Shown here in pieces: positions 24,521-32,640 of a stretch of DNA of 64,000 nt. This DNA is from Flavobacteriaceae bacterium UBA3339 (lineage in GTDB: Bacteria > Bacteroidota > Bacteroidia > Flavobacteriales > Flavobacteriaceae). The translations under genes were made by a program, and so were the position numbers. Position 1 is the stretch's first letter; every line of letters starts with the position of its first letter. The notes beneath the pieces are model-generated. The model saw nothing but the letters and a program-made list of their open reading frames with translations. It ran no database searches and had not been told where the DNA came from. The DNA lies in the NCBI GenBank assembly GCA_002360925.1, contig DERN01000009.1, positions 97,681 through 161,680 of the forward strand. The letters are read 5' to 3'.

Positions 24521-24895
24521 TTAAGCAAAAGCATTTAAAAATAATAATATCCATCCAAGAAGAAGCATTAAACCACCAATTGGAGTAATTGGACCTAAGA
24601 ATTTTAATTTGCGATTTAAGGCACTGCTAATACATAAACCGTAGATACTGAAGCTAAAAAACAGAATTCCGATGGTTAATGAATAGTAGATTGCTTGGTG
24701 ATATTTTGAAATTTGATCTAAATTAAAACCAATCAAAACCAAAAGAATAGCATGATACATTTGATATTTAACTCCGGTTTCGAAGTTTTTAAGCTGATCT
24801 TCACTAAAAATCTTCTTTAAAGCATGAGCTCCAAAAGCTCCGAAAATAATTCCGAAAGCACCAAAAAGTGCTCCTGTAATAATAAAAGTATTCAT
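24521..24895 (-). CDS. DUF423 (YgdD/TMEM256-like) membrane protein
   Basis: A 124-residue protein with four hydrophobic segments. The first contains ALFGAFGIIFGAFGAHAL, the glycine-alanine repeat diagnostic of the DUF423 family, followed by NFETGVKYQMYHAILLVLIG with the conserved Y-H pair. Function of the family is unknown. One base separates its ATG from the stop codon of the transglutaminase-like gene upstream, so both are surely co-transcribed. Confidence 0.9.
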   Translation of the reverse strand: MNTFIITGALFGAFGIIFGAFGAHALKKIFSEDQLKNFETGVKYQMYHAILLVLIGFNLDQISKYHQAIYYSLTIGILFFSFSIYGLCISSALNRKLKFLGPITPIGGLMLLLGWILLFLNAFA

Positions 24896-24896
24896 T

Positions 24897-25826
24897 TTAA
24901 TTCAACGTTAATTCTCCTAAAATTTCTTCAGACATAAAAGGTCCGCCCGGATATTTTGCTGTATAATCTAAATTCAGCCAAACTTTTCCGCGTTCATCAA
25001 TATGATAATGAATCGTTTTTCCTTTCGATTCTTTTTCAAATAAAACTTCTTTAATTAAATAGATAATGTTTTCTAAATCGGCTTTTGATCCAATTAGCAT
25101 TTCGGGATACATATGTTCTTTTGTATGAATCAATCGAGGAGTTCCGCCAACTGCTCTAACAGCTGCTGCCATTAAAATTGCGTGATCGTCACAATCGCCC
25201 GAAAAATGTTGTAAAGATTCAGAAGCCGTTGCAATATATTCTCGGTTTTTAGGATCATTTACATAATTCCATTTACTTTGAATTTCCTTAAAAATAGCAA
25301 AACATTGAATTATTTGTCTGTATTGCTGATATCCTTTAACATCTCTAAAATGTTTTGTTGTTGCGGTTAAAGCAAAATTTCGCACTTTAGGATTGTCGTA
25401 TTCAATCGCTTTTATGATTCTGGACTTATTAGGAAAAGGTAATAATTTAGAAACAATAATATCTTGTGGATTCGGATTATCGCTCATTGCATAAATCATG
25501 GCGCGATAATCTTCATAAACCGATTTAAATCCGTATCCTGCAAATAAAGTTCCGTAAAAAAGCGAAAAAGCATACAGAATAATTACAAAAAACAGGAATC
25601 GTTTTATGTAATGCAGCACATAAGTAACCAAAGTGGTAATGGCTACAAATAATAAAATTCGGTCTAAATGAAATGGCCATTCCGGATCGATTAAATTTTG
25701 ATGCAGAATAATAAAAACCGGAACCAAAATTAAAAGGGTTAAAATTAAAATAACGATCGTGTCCCAAGGTTTTGGGATGCTTATTTTTCTTAAAAATCGT
25801 ACTATTTTAATTTTTGATTCTTCCAT
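24897..25826 (-). CDS. Membrane-anchored transglutaminase-like protein
   Basis: A 309-residue protein with three hydrophobic segments in the first 105 residues (ILILTLLILVPVFIILH, ILLFVAITTLVTYVL, RFLFFVIILYAFSLFYGTLF), then a soluble domain with SGDCDDHAILMAAAVRAVGG, the Cys-nucleophile segment of transglutaminase/papain-like folds, HTKEHMYPEMLIG with the probable His, and WLNLDYT with the Asp. Such domains in bacteria act as proteases or amide-forming enzymes; the substrate here is unknown. It lies between an orphan solute-binding-like gene (4-base gap) and a DUF423 gene (1-base gap). Confidence 0.8.
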   Translation of the reverse strand: MEESKIKIVRFLRKISIPKPWDTIVILILTLLILVPVFIILHQNLIDPEWPFHLDRILLFVAITTLVTYVLHYIKRFLFFVIILYAFSLFYGTLFAGYGFKSVYEDYRAMIYAMSDNPNPQDIIVSKLLPFPNKSRIIKAIEYDNPKVRNFALTATTKHFRDVKGYQQYRQIIQCFAIFKEIQSKWNYVNDPKNREYIATASESLQHFSGDCDDHAILMAAAVRAVGGTPRLIHTKEHMYPEMLIGSKADLENIIYLIKEVLFEKESKGKTIHYHIDERGKVWLNLDYTAKYPGGPFMSEEILGELTLN

Positions 25827-25830
25827 TCAC

Positions 25831-26679
25831 TTATTGTGCAATACAATCAGAATATTTTAAAGGTTCTTTAATAATATTATATTTAATTAAATCTTGAATT
25901 ATTTGTTCGAATTGTTTTTCGTTTAATTTTTTTTGCGACCATTTGGTAATTTGCAACCATTGTTGAATATCGTCTAACTTTTGATCAAAAACACTTGCCA
26001 GCGTTTTATCGATACTTGGAATCATTTTAAATTCGGTTGTTGTTTGATTGATGATTTTTAAAAGATGATCAACCATTGGTTTGTTGTTTTCGTAAAACTC
26101 TTTTCTAGCAACAATCATAAAACATGGCCAAGGAGTTGGGCAAACATCAACGCGTCTAAAAATTCCTTTATCTACAATAGGTTGCGTCATAAAACGATCC
26201 CACATAAAATAATCGGCTTTGTTTTCGGTTAAAGCTTCAACAGCGCCATCTAAGGTATTTACAATTTCGAATTTAACCGAATCAAAATCCCAATTCTGAT
26301 TCGAAGCATTTACATAGCTCATTAATTCAGAACCCGAACCAAAACGAGAAATCGCAGCAGTTTTTCCTTTTAAATCTTCAATGTTTTTAAACGAACTCTT
26401 AGCATTTACATGAATTCCCCATTGTAAAGGCGATTGCACAAATGTTTGCAAAATAACCGATTCGTTTCCGTTGGCAATATCTTTTATAATTCCTTCAGTT
26501 AAAATTACAGCTAAATCTGTTTCTTCATTTCGTAGCATTTCGCACATTTTTCCGGTTCCTTGCGGAATATCGGTCCATTCAACATCAATGCCAGCTTCGT
26601 TAAACAAACCTTCGTCAATTGTTAATTGCCAAGGAAAATTAAAATGCTCGGGTACGCCTACAATTCTAATCGTTTTCAT
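25831..26679 (-). CDS. NMT1/SsuA-type solute-binding-like protein without signal peptide
   Basis: A 282-residue protein of the periplasmic-binding-protein type II fold: TIRIVGVPEHFNFPWQLTID, LFNEAGIDVEWTDIPQGTG, NEETDLAVILTEGIIKDIA and LKGKTAAISRFGSGSELM resemble the ABC substrate-binding subunits for aromatic sulfonates, nitrate or thiamine precursors. There is no signal peptide or lipobox, and no permease or ATPase lies next to it, so it probably acts in the cytoplasm, perhaps as an enzyme or sensor. THI5-like enzymes and menaquinone (MqnA/MqnD) enzymes share this fold, but no specific motif confirms either. Tight spacing links it to the transglutaminase-like gene. Confidence 0.75.
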   Translation of the reverse strand: MKTIRIVGVPEHFNFPWQLTIDEGLFNEAGIDVEWTDIPQGTGKMCEMLRNEETDLAVILTEGIIKDIANGNESVILQTFVQSPLQWGIHVNAKSSFKNIEDLKGKTAAISRFGSGSELMSYVNASNQNWDFDSVKFEIVNTLDGAVEALTENKADYFMWDRFMTQPIVDKGIFRRVDVCPTPWPCFMIVARKEFYENNKPMVDHLLKIINQTTTEFKMIPSIDKTLASVFDQKLDDIQQWLQITKWSQKKLNEKQFEQIIQDLIKYNIIKEPLKYSDCIAQ

Positions 26680-26710
26680 GAAAAATCTTAAATAAAATTA
26701 CGTAAAAATA

Positions 26711-26914
26711 CTATTTTAATTTGTTTTCTAACATCAAAATTAACGACTCGTATTTCGAAAGTGTAATTAAATCGTCATCGTTTGCAGAAACATCTAATAA
26801 GCTGTTTAAAAGCAACGAAGCACTTTCGATTTTTTTCTTTGCTTTTGCAGGTTGTTTCGTTCCAATTGCGTCGATGATTTCTTGTACCAACTGATGTAAA
26901 ATAGTTAAATCCAA
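26711..26914 (-). CDS. Small conserved protein, probable TTG start
   Basis: A 67-residue acidic-basic protein predicted to be two amphipathic helices (LHQLVQEIIDAIGTKQPAKA, then SLLLNSLLDVSANDDDLITL). No known motif. No in-frame ATG exists near the N-terminus: possible starts are TTG at 26914 (giving M-D-L-T) or TTG at 26938, which lies within a TAnnTTTG-like box and is therefore less likely. It is the first gene of a minus-strand run towards the solute-binding-like gene (31-base gap) and is divergent from the SUI1 gene. Function unknown. Confidence 0.6.
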   Translation of the reverse strand: MDLTILHQLVQEIIDAIGTKQPAKAKKKIESASLLLNSLLDVSANDDDLITLSKYESLILMLENKLK

Positions 26915-26935
26915 TCCTAAAAATATTAATTCATA

Positions 26936-26943
26936 CAAAAATA
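26936..26943 (-). promoter_or_regulatory. Putative -7 promoter box (TATTTTTG)
   Basis: TATTTTTG on the minus strand ends 21 bases before the TTG start at 26914 of the small protein. It would drive the small protein and the run of genes behind it. No -33 TTG was found. Confidence 0.35.
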
Positions 26944-26963
26944 AGCTTTAAGTATAGTTTATG

Positions 26964-26971
26964 TATCTTTG
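26964..26971 (+). promoter_or_regulatory. Putative -7 promoter box (TATCTTTG)
   Basis: TATCTTTG fits TAnnTTTG and lies 22 bases before the SUI1-gene ATG. No TTG at -33. Confidence 0.45.
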
Positions 26972-26993
26972 AGTATCAAAATTTATCGTTAAA

Positions 26994-27344
26994 ATGTCAA
27001 AAAAGATTTCAAGCTTAGAAGATTTAGGAGGATTTGTATTTTCTACCAATAAAGATTTTGATTTTGATCAACATCAGGAAGATGAAACAACTTTAGATCC
27101 GAAAGATCAGTTTTTAGAAGCTCATTTAGATAAGAAAAATCGTGCCGGAAAAGTGGCAACCGTTATAAAAGGATTTGTTGGTTCGGCAGACGATTTAAAA
27201 GCGTTGGGAAAGGAATTGAAAACTTTATGCGGAGTTGGCGGAAGTGCAAAAGATGCTGAAATTATTATTCAAGGGAATTTTCGTGATAAAATAATGGATC
27301 ATCTTAAAAATAAAGGATATAAAGTTAAAAGAGTTGGAAGTTGA
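26994..27344 (+). CDS. SUI1/eIF1-like translation factor
   Basis: A 116-residue protein. The C-terminal 75 residues match the SUI1 domain: LDKKNRAGKVATVIKGFVG, KALGKELKTLCGVGGSAKDAEIIIQGNFRDKIMDHL. In eukaryotes eIF1 guards start-codon choice; bacterial homologues (YciH) are thought to affect initiation on unusual complexes. The N-terminal 35 residues are acidic and family-variable. It is followed after one base by a nucleoside phosphorylase gene and has its own TATCTTTG box. Confidence 0.93.
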   Translation: MSKKISSLEDLGGFVFSTNKDFDFDQHQEDETTLDPKDQFLEAHLDKKNRAGKVATVIKGFVGSADDLKALGKELKTLCGVGGSAKDAEIIIQGNFRDKIMDHLKNKGYKVKRVGS

Positions 27345-27345
27345 T

Positions 27346-28218
27346 ATGAAGGAAATTAAAGAATCGGAATTGATATTGAATCCGGACGGAAGCGTTTATC
27401 ATTTAAACATAAAACCCGAAAACTTAGCGCACGATATTATTTTTGTGGGCGATCAGGATCGAGTAGAAGAGGTAACGCAATATTTTGATTCGATTGAATT
27501 TAAAACGCAAAAACGCGAATTTAAAACGCAGACAGGTTTTTATAAAGGAAAGCGTTTGTCGGTTGTTTCAACAGGAATTGGACCCGATAATATCGATATT
27601 GTTTTAAATGAATTAGATGCTTTGGTGAACATCGATTTTAAAACTCGAAAAATAAAAGATCAATTAACTTCGCTAAACATTGTCCGAGTTGGAACTTCTG
27701 GTTCGCTTCAAGCTGATATTTTAGTCGATTCGTTTTTAATGTCGGTTCACGCAATCGGAACCGATAATATGCTTCGCAGTTATGAATTGAACGATAAAAC
27801 GAATGTTGAAATGGAAAATGCTTTTGTAAATCATACGAATTGGAATGAAATAAAAGGAAAGCCTTATTCGGTTTCGGCTCATCAATCTTTAATTCAAAAG
27901 TTTGATTCTGAAAACATTCATAAAGGAATTACGATTACAGCCGGAGGTTTTTACGGAGCACAAGGACGTGAATTACGATTAAAGCTTCAGGATGAAAAAT
28001 TGAATGATAAAATTGATTCGTTCGAATTTAAGACATTAAAAGCTACAAACTTAGAAATGGAAACAGCAGCCATTTACGGATTATCGAAATTATTAAATCA
28101 TAATGCGCTGTCGTTAAACGCAATTGTAGCAAATCGTAAAAACGGAACTTTTAGTCAGAATTCGAAACAAACAATTGACAATTTGATAAAATACACGCTA
28201 AATAAATTTATTGAATAG
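27346..28218 (+). CDS. Nucleoside phosphorylase (uridine phosphorylase-like)
   Basis: A 290-residue protein of the PNP/UDP phosphorylase family. It contains IIFVGDQDRVEEVTQYF at the phosphate site, VVSTGIGPDNIDIVLNEL, VRVGTSGSLQADILVDS (the G-T-S-G-x-L signature of uridine phosphorylases), and TNLEMETAAIYGLSKLL with the E-M-E ribose-binding motif. It cleaves a nucleoside with phosphate to a base and ribose-1-phosphate; pyrimidine versus purine choice is not fixed by eye. The ATG at 27346, one base after the SUI1 stop, is better than a TTG overlapping that gene. Confidence 0.9.
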   Translation: MKEIKESELILNPDGSVYHLNIKPENLAHDIIFVGDQDRVEEVTQYFDSIEFKTQKREFKTQTGFYKGKRLSVVSTGIGPDNIDIVLNELDALVNIDFKTRKIKDQLTSLNIVRVGTSGSLQADILVDSFLMSVHAIGTDNMLRSYELNDKTNVEMENAFVNHTNWNEIKGKPYSVSAHQSLIQKFDSENIHKGITITAGGFYGAQGRELRLKLQDEKLNDKIDSFEFKTLKATNLEMETAAIYGLSKLLNHNALSLNAIVANRKNGTFSQNSKQTIDNLIKYTLNKFIE

Positions 28219-28371
28219 GTTTTTAAAATTGATTATAATTATTGTAAAATAAAATATTTCTTAAAATTTTGTTCAATTTGTTATAAGTTGAGTCAAAAAT
28301 GCTAATCTTTCGAGTTTTGTGTTTTTATTGTTGAGTATTTATTAAATTTACATTTCTTAAATAAAACAATA

Positions 28372-29883
28372 ATGTCAATAGAAAGTTTAGCAACAGAGCG
28401 CGTATTATTTAAAGATTATGAAAATAAGATAATGATGGCAGATAAAGCCGCATTATTAATTGAAGATAAAGCAGTAGTAGGAGCCAGCGGATTTACAAAA
28501 GCTGGCGATAGTAAATCGGTTTTACCGGCATTTGCCAAAAGAGCCGAGCACGAAGATGTTGCCATTACCTTAATTACAGGTGCTTCTTTAGGATATACAA
28601 CCGATGCAGATTTGGCTGCAAATAACGCATTATTGCGCAGAATGCCTTTTATGGCAGATCCGGCTTTGCGAAAATCGATCAATGATTATAAAATAAAATA
28701 CATCGATCAACATTTAAGTGAAACAGTTGAACAATTGATTTGCGGACATATTGCGCCGATTGATATTGCGATAATTGAAGCTTCGATGGTTGATGAAAAC
28801 GGAAATATTATTCCGACAACTTCTATTGGTAACTCTGCTTTTTTTGCAAGTCAGGCTAAGCAAATTATCATCGAAATTAATACAAGAATTCCGTTTAGTT
28901 TTAAAGGAATTCATGATTGTTCGGTTCCGCAATCTTATCCAAACCGCGATATTATCAATATTCATAATGTTACGGACAGAATCGGAGAACCTTTTATTAA
29001 AATCGATCCTGAAAAAGTAGTTGCAGTTGTTTTTACCGATATTACCGATCAACCGGCAGTTGTTGCAGATCCGGATGAAAAGACTTCGGCAATTTCAGGA
29101 CATCTTTTAAAATTCTTTGAAAACGAAGTAGAAAAAGGAAAATTAACCTATGCATTATTGCCTTTGCAAGCAGGAATTGGTAAAGTTGCCAATGCGGTTT
29201 TAATGGGCTTTAAAGATTCGAAATTTAAAAATCTTACAATGTATTCCGAGGTTTTACAGGATTCGACTTTTGAATTGATCGATTCAGGAAATCTTGATTT
29301 TGCTTCGGGATCTTCGATTACAGTTTCAGAAGCTTGTTACGAACAATTGATTAAAAATTTCGATAATTATAAAGATAAGTTGATTCTTCGTCCGCAAAAT
29401 ATTTCGAACGCTCCAGAAGTTGTTCGCAGATTAGGCGTTATCGGAATTAACACCGCAATTGAATTTGATATTTACGGAAATGTGAATTCAACCCATATTT
29501 CGGGAAGTAAAATGATGAACGGAATTGGTGGTTCTGGCGATTTTGCACGAAATGCGTATTTAAGTATTTTTGTTTGTCAATCGGCTTCCAAAGAAAATAA
29601 GATTTCGCATGTGGTTCCAATGGTTACGCATCACGATCATACCGAACACGATGTTGATATTTTAGTAACAGATCAAGGTTTGGCAGATTTAAGAGGATTA
29701 GCTCCGCGCGAACGTGCCGAAGTTATTATTGAAAACTGCGTTCATCCTGATTTTAAAGCAGAAATTCGTGATTATTTTAAAAGAGCTAGTGAGCAAACTG
29801 GCGGACAAACACCACATATTTTAGAAGAAGCTTTTAAATTCCATAATCGTTTAAAAGAAACGGGAAGCATGCAAAAAGCATAA
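28372..29883 (+). CDS. Acetyl-CoA hydrolase/transferase (succinyl-CoA:acetate CoA-transferase-like)
   Basis: A 503-residue CoA-transferase of the Cat1/AarC family. Landmarks: GASGFTKAGDSKSVLPAFA at the N-terminal CoA domain, the catalytic glutamate E293 in TMYSEVLQDSTFELID, and the CoA-binding GSGDFARNAYLSIF near residue 387. Related enzymes move CoA between succinate, acetate, propionate or butyrate. The length is right for the group. It is monocistronic: a 153-base gap precedes it and a strong bidirectional terminator follows. Confidence 0.93.
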   Translation: MSIESLATERVLFKDYENKIMMADKAALLIEDKAVVGASGFTKAGDSKSVLPAFAKRAEHEDVAITLITGASLGYTTDADLAANNALLRRMPFMADPALRKSINDYKIKYIDQHLSETVEQLICGHIAPIDIAIIEASMVDENGNIIPTTSIGNSAFFASQAKQIIIEINTRIPFSFKGIHDCSVPQSYPNRDIINIHNVTDRIGEPFIKIDPEKVVAVVFTDITDQPAVVADPDEKTSAISGHLLKFFENEVEKGKLTYALLPLQAGIGKVANAVLMGFKDSKFKNLTMYSEVLQDSTFELIDSGNLDFASGSSITVSEACYEQLIKNFDNYKDKLILRPQNISNAPEVVRRLGVIGINTAIEFDIYGNVNSTHISGSKMMNGIGGSGDFARNAYLSIFVCQSASKENKISHVVPMVTHHDHTEHDVDILVTDQGLADLRGLAPRERAEVIIENCVHPDFKAEIRDYFKRASEQTGGQTPHILEEAFKFHNRLKETGSMQKA

Positions 29884-29895
29884 TAAGATAAAAAT

Positions 29896-29925
29896 AAAAA
29901 CCACTTGAAATTTCAAGTGGTTTTT
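29896..29925. terminator. Bidirectional terminator
   Basis: A 30-bp perfect palindrome with core CCACTTGAAA/TTTCAAGTGG and A5/T5 flanks, between the CoA-transferase gene (+) and the small acidic protein gene (-), 12 bases after the former and 3 bases after the latter. Confidence 0.88.
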
Positions 29926-29928
29926 TTA

Positions 29929-30162
29929 TTATTCTTCGGCAAAACGAGTAATTTCTCTTTCGTAAAACTCGGCTGCTTGATCAATTAAAAGATCCATTTC
30001 TTCTTTTAATTCAATTTCCTCACTTTCATCTAATTCTTCTAAAAACTCGATATCTTCTGATTCTAAATCAATGATAAAACGAGGATATTCTAAATGAATT
30101 ACAAATAAGTTGTCGGGAAAATCGGTATTGTCTGCTAAGACAAATTTTGGTAATTGTAACAT
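29929..30162 (-). CDS. Small acidic protein of unknown function
   Basis: A 77-residue protein with about one third Asp/Glu. The N-terminal half forms short strands (KFVLADNTDFPDNLFVIHLE, RFIIDLESEDIEFL) and the C-terminal half is a highly acidic helix (ELDESEEIELKEEMDLLIDQ). I do not recognise a family. It starts three bases after the MATE transporter stop and ends right at a terminator, so it is the promoter-distal gene of the MATE transcript. Confidence 0.75.
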   Translation of the reverse strand: MLQLPKFVLADNTDFPDNLFVIHLEYPRFIIDLESEDIEFLEELDESEEIELKEEMDLLIDQAAEFYEREITRFAEE

Positions 30163-30165
30163 AAA

Positions 30166-31542
30166 TTAAATTGTATTGTTAATGTATCTTTTTGCCATAT
30201 AATGAAAGCGAAAATACGAAAAAATCGCTGCCGTTGTCAATCCTGCTAATAATCCGTACCAAATTCCTTCGGCTTTTAAATCGGTATATAAACCCAAGTA
30301 AATACATAAAGGGAAACCAATAACCCAATACGAGAAAAAAGTAATGATCATTGGAATATTTACATCCTGAAGTCCGCGTAAAGCACCTAAAGCTGTAACC
30401 TGAATTCCGTCTGAAATCTGGAAAATAGCCGCAATTAATAATAATTTTCCAGCTAATTGAATTACTTCAGCATTCATTGCAGCTTGTTCTGGATCGCTGT
30501 TATTCAAGAATAATAACGGAATATAATTATGAAATAACATAAAAAAGATAGCAAAACCGGTATATAAGAAAAAAGTCATTAAAATGATCGATTTTGCAAC
30601 TGTTTCCATTTTTACATAATCTTTTAACCCTTTTTGGTTTCCAACACGAATCATTCCGGCAACACTTAAACCAGACGCAAACATGAAGGTCATAGAAGCC
30701 ATTGAAAGCGCAATTTGATTTGCAGCTTGAGAAGTAGTTCCTATCATTCCCGAAATCCAAACAGCTCCTGTAAATAAAGCAACTTCAAACAACGATTGCA
30801 TAGAAGATGGAATCCCGATACTTGCAATGTATTTCGACATGGATAATTTTATTTCCTTAAAATTTATTCTGCTAACATAAGGTTTGAAAATATCTAAACG
30901 ATATATCACAAAAACAAAATAAATTAACATTACAATTCTAGAAATTAAAGTTCCGTAAGCTGCGCCCATCATACCCAATTCGGGGAAAATCCACACACCG
31001 TAAATCAAAAAATAGTTAAATAATACATTGACTAAATTAGCAATAATCGTTGCGTACATAGAATATTTTGTTTGCGATTTTCCATCAGCAAATTGTTTAA
31101 AACCTTGATATGCTACAAGCGGAATTAACGATAAAGCTACGATATCTAAAAAGGGTTTTGCCATAATCATTACTTCTTTTGGCTGATTCATTAAATCGAT
31201 GAAAGGCTTTAAAAAGAATAAAATAAGGAATAATAAAACGCCTAAAGTTGTACATAAAAACACTCCGTTTACGAAAACACTTCGTCCTTTTTCAATATCA
31301 TTTTCGGTGTCAGCTGCTGCAATTAAAGGAGTTATTGCTGTAGAGAAACCAACTCCAACAGAAAGTGCAATGAAAACAAAACTATTTGCCAAAGAAGCCG
31401 CAGCTAATTCCGTAGCACCAATTTTTCCAACCATAATATTATCAATAATTCCCACAACGGTATGTCCTAACATTGCTAAGATGATCGGGTAAGCTAATTT
31501 GAAATTATATCTGAATTCTTGTGTGTACTTTCTTAAAGTCAT
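30166..31542 (-). CDS. MATE family multidrug efflux transporter (NorM-like)
   Basis: A 458-residue transporter with about 12 membrane segments. The N-terminus has NFKLAYPIILAMLGHTVVGIIDNIMVGKIGATELAAAS, the MATE hallmark, cited here by its start N-F-K-L-A-Y and the D-N-I-M-V-G loop; the second half has a matching ANQIALSMASM. It exports cationic drugs or toxins using Na+ or H+. The ATG at 31542 (MTLRKY) was chosen over one six codons earlier because homologues start close to the first helix and the promoter box lies just upstream. It is divergent from an outer-membrane protein gene. Confidence 0.93.
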   Translation of the reverse strand: MTLRKYTQEFRYNFKLAYPIILAMLGHTVVGIIDNIMVGKIGATELAAASLANSFVFIALSVGVGFSTAITPLIAAADTENDIEKGRSVFVNGVFLCTTLGVLLFLILFFLKPFIDLMNQPKEVMIMAKPFLDIVALSLIPLVAYQGFKQFADGKSQTKYSMYATIIANLVNVLFNYFLIYGVWIFPELGMMGAAYGTLISRIVMLIYFVFVIYRLDIFKPYVSRINFKEIKLSMSKYIASIGIPSSMQSLFEVALFTGAVWISGMIGTTSQAANQIALSMASMTFMFASGLSVAGMIRVGNQKGLKDYVKMETVAKSIILMTFFLYTGFAIFFMLFHNYIPLLFLNNSDPEQAAMNAEVIQLAGKLLLIAAIFQISDGIQVTALGALRGLQDVNIPMIITFFSYWVIGFPLCIYLGLYTDLKAEGIWYGLLAGLTTAAIFSYFRFHYMAKRYINNTI

Positions 31543-31557
31543 TTTAAAAATTTTGTG

Positions 31558-31590
31558 CAAAGGTACTTATTCGATTTTGCATTGGCACAA
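31558..31590 (-). promoter_or_regulatory. Putative promoter of the MATE gene (TTG-22-TACCTTTG)
   Basis: Minus-strand TTG (31588-31590) and TACCTTTG (31558-31565) are 22 bases apart; the box ends 15 bases before the ATG at 31542. Confidence 0.6.
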
Positions 31591-31622
31591 CGATTGAATA
31601 ACATAATTTAAAAAAGAAGATT

Positions 31623-32108
31623 ATGAAAAAGTTAGTTTTAAGTATATCATTAGGTTTGTTGTTTACGTCGGCAGCCTTTGCGCAAACCAATTATAACAAA
31701 GGTTTTAGATTAGGCTTTGGTTTAAATGGAGGTTTTCCTACGGATGGAGATTATGACGGAAGTATTGGAGTTGATGTTCGTGCTCAATACGATTTTTCTA
31801 AGAAAACGTCTTTAACTTTAACTTCCGGATATACACATATGTTTGCAGAACCCGAAGAAGTTGGGTTCGTTCCCGCTAAATTAGGTTTTAAATATTTCTT
31901 GGGAAATCAGTTCTATTTAATGGGCGAAGCTGGTGCCGCATTTGGAGTTAACGGTAATTTAGATAATTCGTTGATTATAGCTCCTGTTTTTGGTTTTGCT
32001 AATAAATTTATCGACGCTAGTGTTCGCTATGAACGTTACAGCGATTATGAAACCGATCAAATTGCGTTGAGATTAGCGTACGGATTTAGTCTTAAAAAGA
32101 AAAAATAG
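31623..32108 (+). CDS. Small outer-membrane beta-barrel protein
   Basis: A 161-residue secreted protein. The signal peptide is MKKLVLSISLGLLFTSAAFA with cleavage before Q-T. The mature part alternates hydrophobic and polar residues in short strands (GFRLGFGLNGGFPT, SLTLTSGYTHMFA, LGFKYFLGNQFYLMGEAGA) and ends with ALRLAYGFSLKKKK, a predicted 8-stranded OmpX/OmpA-type barrel, although the usual C-terminal aromatic residue is followed by basic residues. The function is unknown; such proteins often serve as porin-like or structural components. Its gene neighbour is a META lipoprotein with a separate promoter. Confidence 0.8.
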   Translation: MKKLVLSISLGLLFTSAAFAQTNYNKGFRLGFGLNGGFPTDGDYDGSIGVDVRAQYDFSKKTSLTLTSGYTHMFAEPEEVGFVPAKLGFKYFLGNQFYLMGEAGAAFGVNGNLDNSLIIAPVFGFANKFIDASVRYERYSDYETDQIALRLAYGFSLKKKK

Positions 32109-32109
32109 T

Positions 32110-32117
32110 TATCTTTG
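32110..32117 (+). promoter_or_regulatory. Putative -7 promoter box (TATCTTTG)
   Basis: TATCTTTG ends only 9 bases before the ATG of the META lipoprotein gene and begins right at the stop codon of the barrel gene, predicting a very short 5' untranslated region. No TTG is present at -33. Confidence 0.45.
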
Positions 32118-32126
32118 AAATAAAAA

Positions 32127-32585
32127 ATGAAAGTATTTGCAACTTTAGGACTTATTGTATTAATGAATTTAGGAATGACTTCTTGTAGTTCTTCTCAAAT
32201 AGTTTTTGATACAAAAAAAGAAAAATCAGAAAAGATTATGAATGTTTTAAATAATACAAGCTGGGTTTTAAAACGAATTGATATCGCTGATCGCGATTTT
32301 GTTCCAACAGAAGAACAAAAAGAATTAGTTTTATCTTTTGCTGACAATTATTATAATACAAGCGATGGTTGTAATGGGCAAGGCGGAGAATTCACAATCG
32401 AAGATAATAAGATTGATTTCGGTATTGGAATGTCGACTATGCGTTATTGTGGAGAAGAAATGGCACATTTGATTTATAGTGTTCCCACACAAAATGCTAA
32501 ATCAATCAGGATTATTAAAAATCAGTTACAATTACTTGATGAAAATGAAAATGTTATTGCAACGTATTTAAAGAAAGAAAAGTAA
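32127..32585 (+). CDS. META/HslJ-like lipoprotein
   Basis: A 152-residue lipoprotein (MKVFATLGLIVLMNLGMTSC, Cys20). The mature domain has NNTSWVLKRIDIADRDFVP and SFADNYYNTSDGCNGQGGEFTIEDNKI followed by MSTMRYCGEEM: the 'W-x-L, D-G-C-N-x2-G-G-x-F, M-x-C' pattern of the META domain (HslJ). HslJ is linked to novobiocin resistance and heat shock in E. coli, but the molecular function is not known. It ends inside a 44-bp perfect palindrome shared with the convergent pirin gene. Confidence 0.87.
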   Translation: MKVFATLGLIVLMNLGMTSCSSSQIVFDTKKEKSEKIMNVLNNTSWVLKRIDIADRDFVPTEEQKELVLSFADNYYNTSDGCNGQGGEFTIEDNKIDFGIGMSTMRYCGEEMAHLIYSVPTQNAKSIRIIKNQLQLLDENENVIATYLKKEK

Positions 32586-32624
32586 TAAAAAAAGCGACTT
32601 TTAAAAGTCGCTTTTTTTATTACT
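32581..32624. terminator. Bidirectional terminator, 44-bp perfect palindrome
   Basis: A 44-bp perfect palindrome centred between 32602 and 32603 has the core AAGCGACTTTT/AAAAGTCGCTT with long A and T tracts. It includes the stop codon of the META lipoprotein gene (32583-32585) and precedes the pirin stop (32641) on the opposite strand, so it serves both. Confidence 0.9.
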
Positions 32625-32640
32625 AATTTCCAAAACAAAG

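Noticed and set aside
25831..26679. Annotation as a thiamine-precursor synthase (THI5) or menaquinone enzyme (MqnA)
   Set aside because: The fold is shared, but no diagnostic catalytic motif was seen and no pathway neighbours are present.
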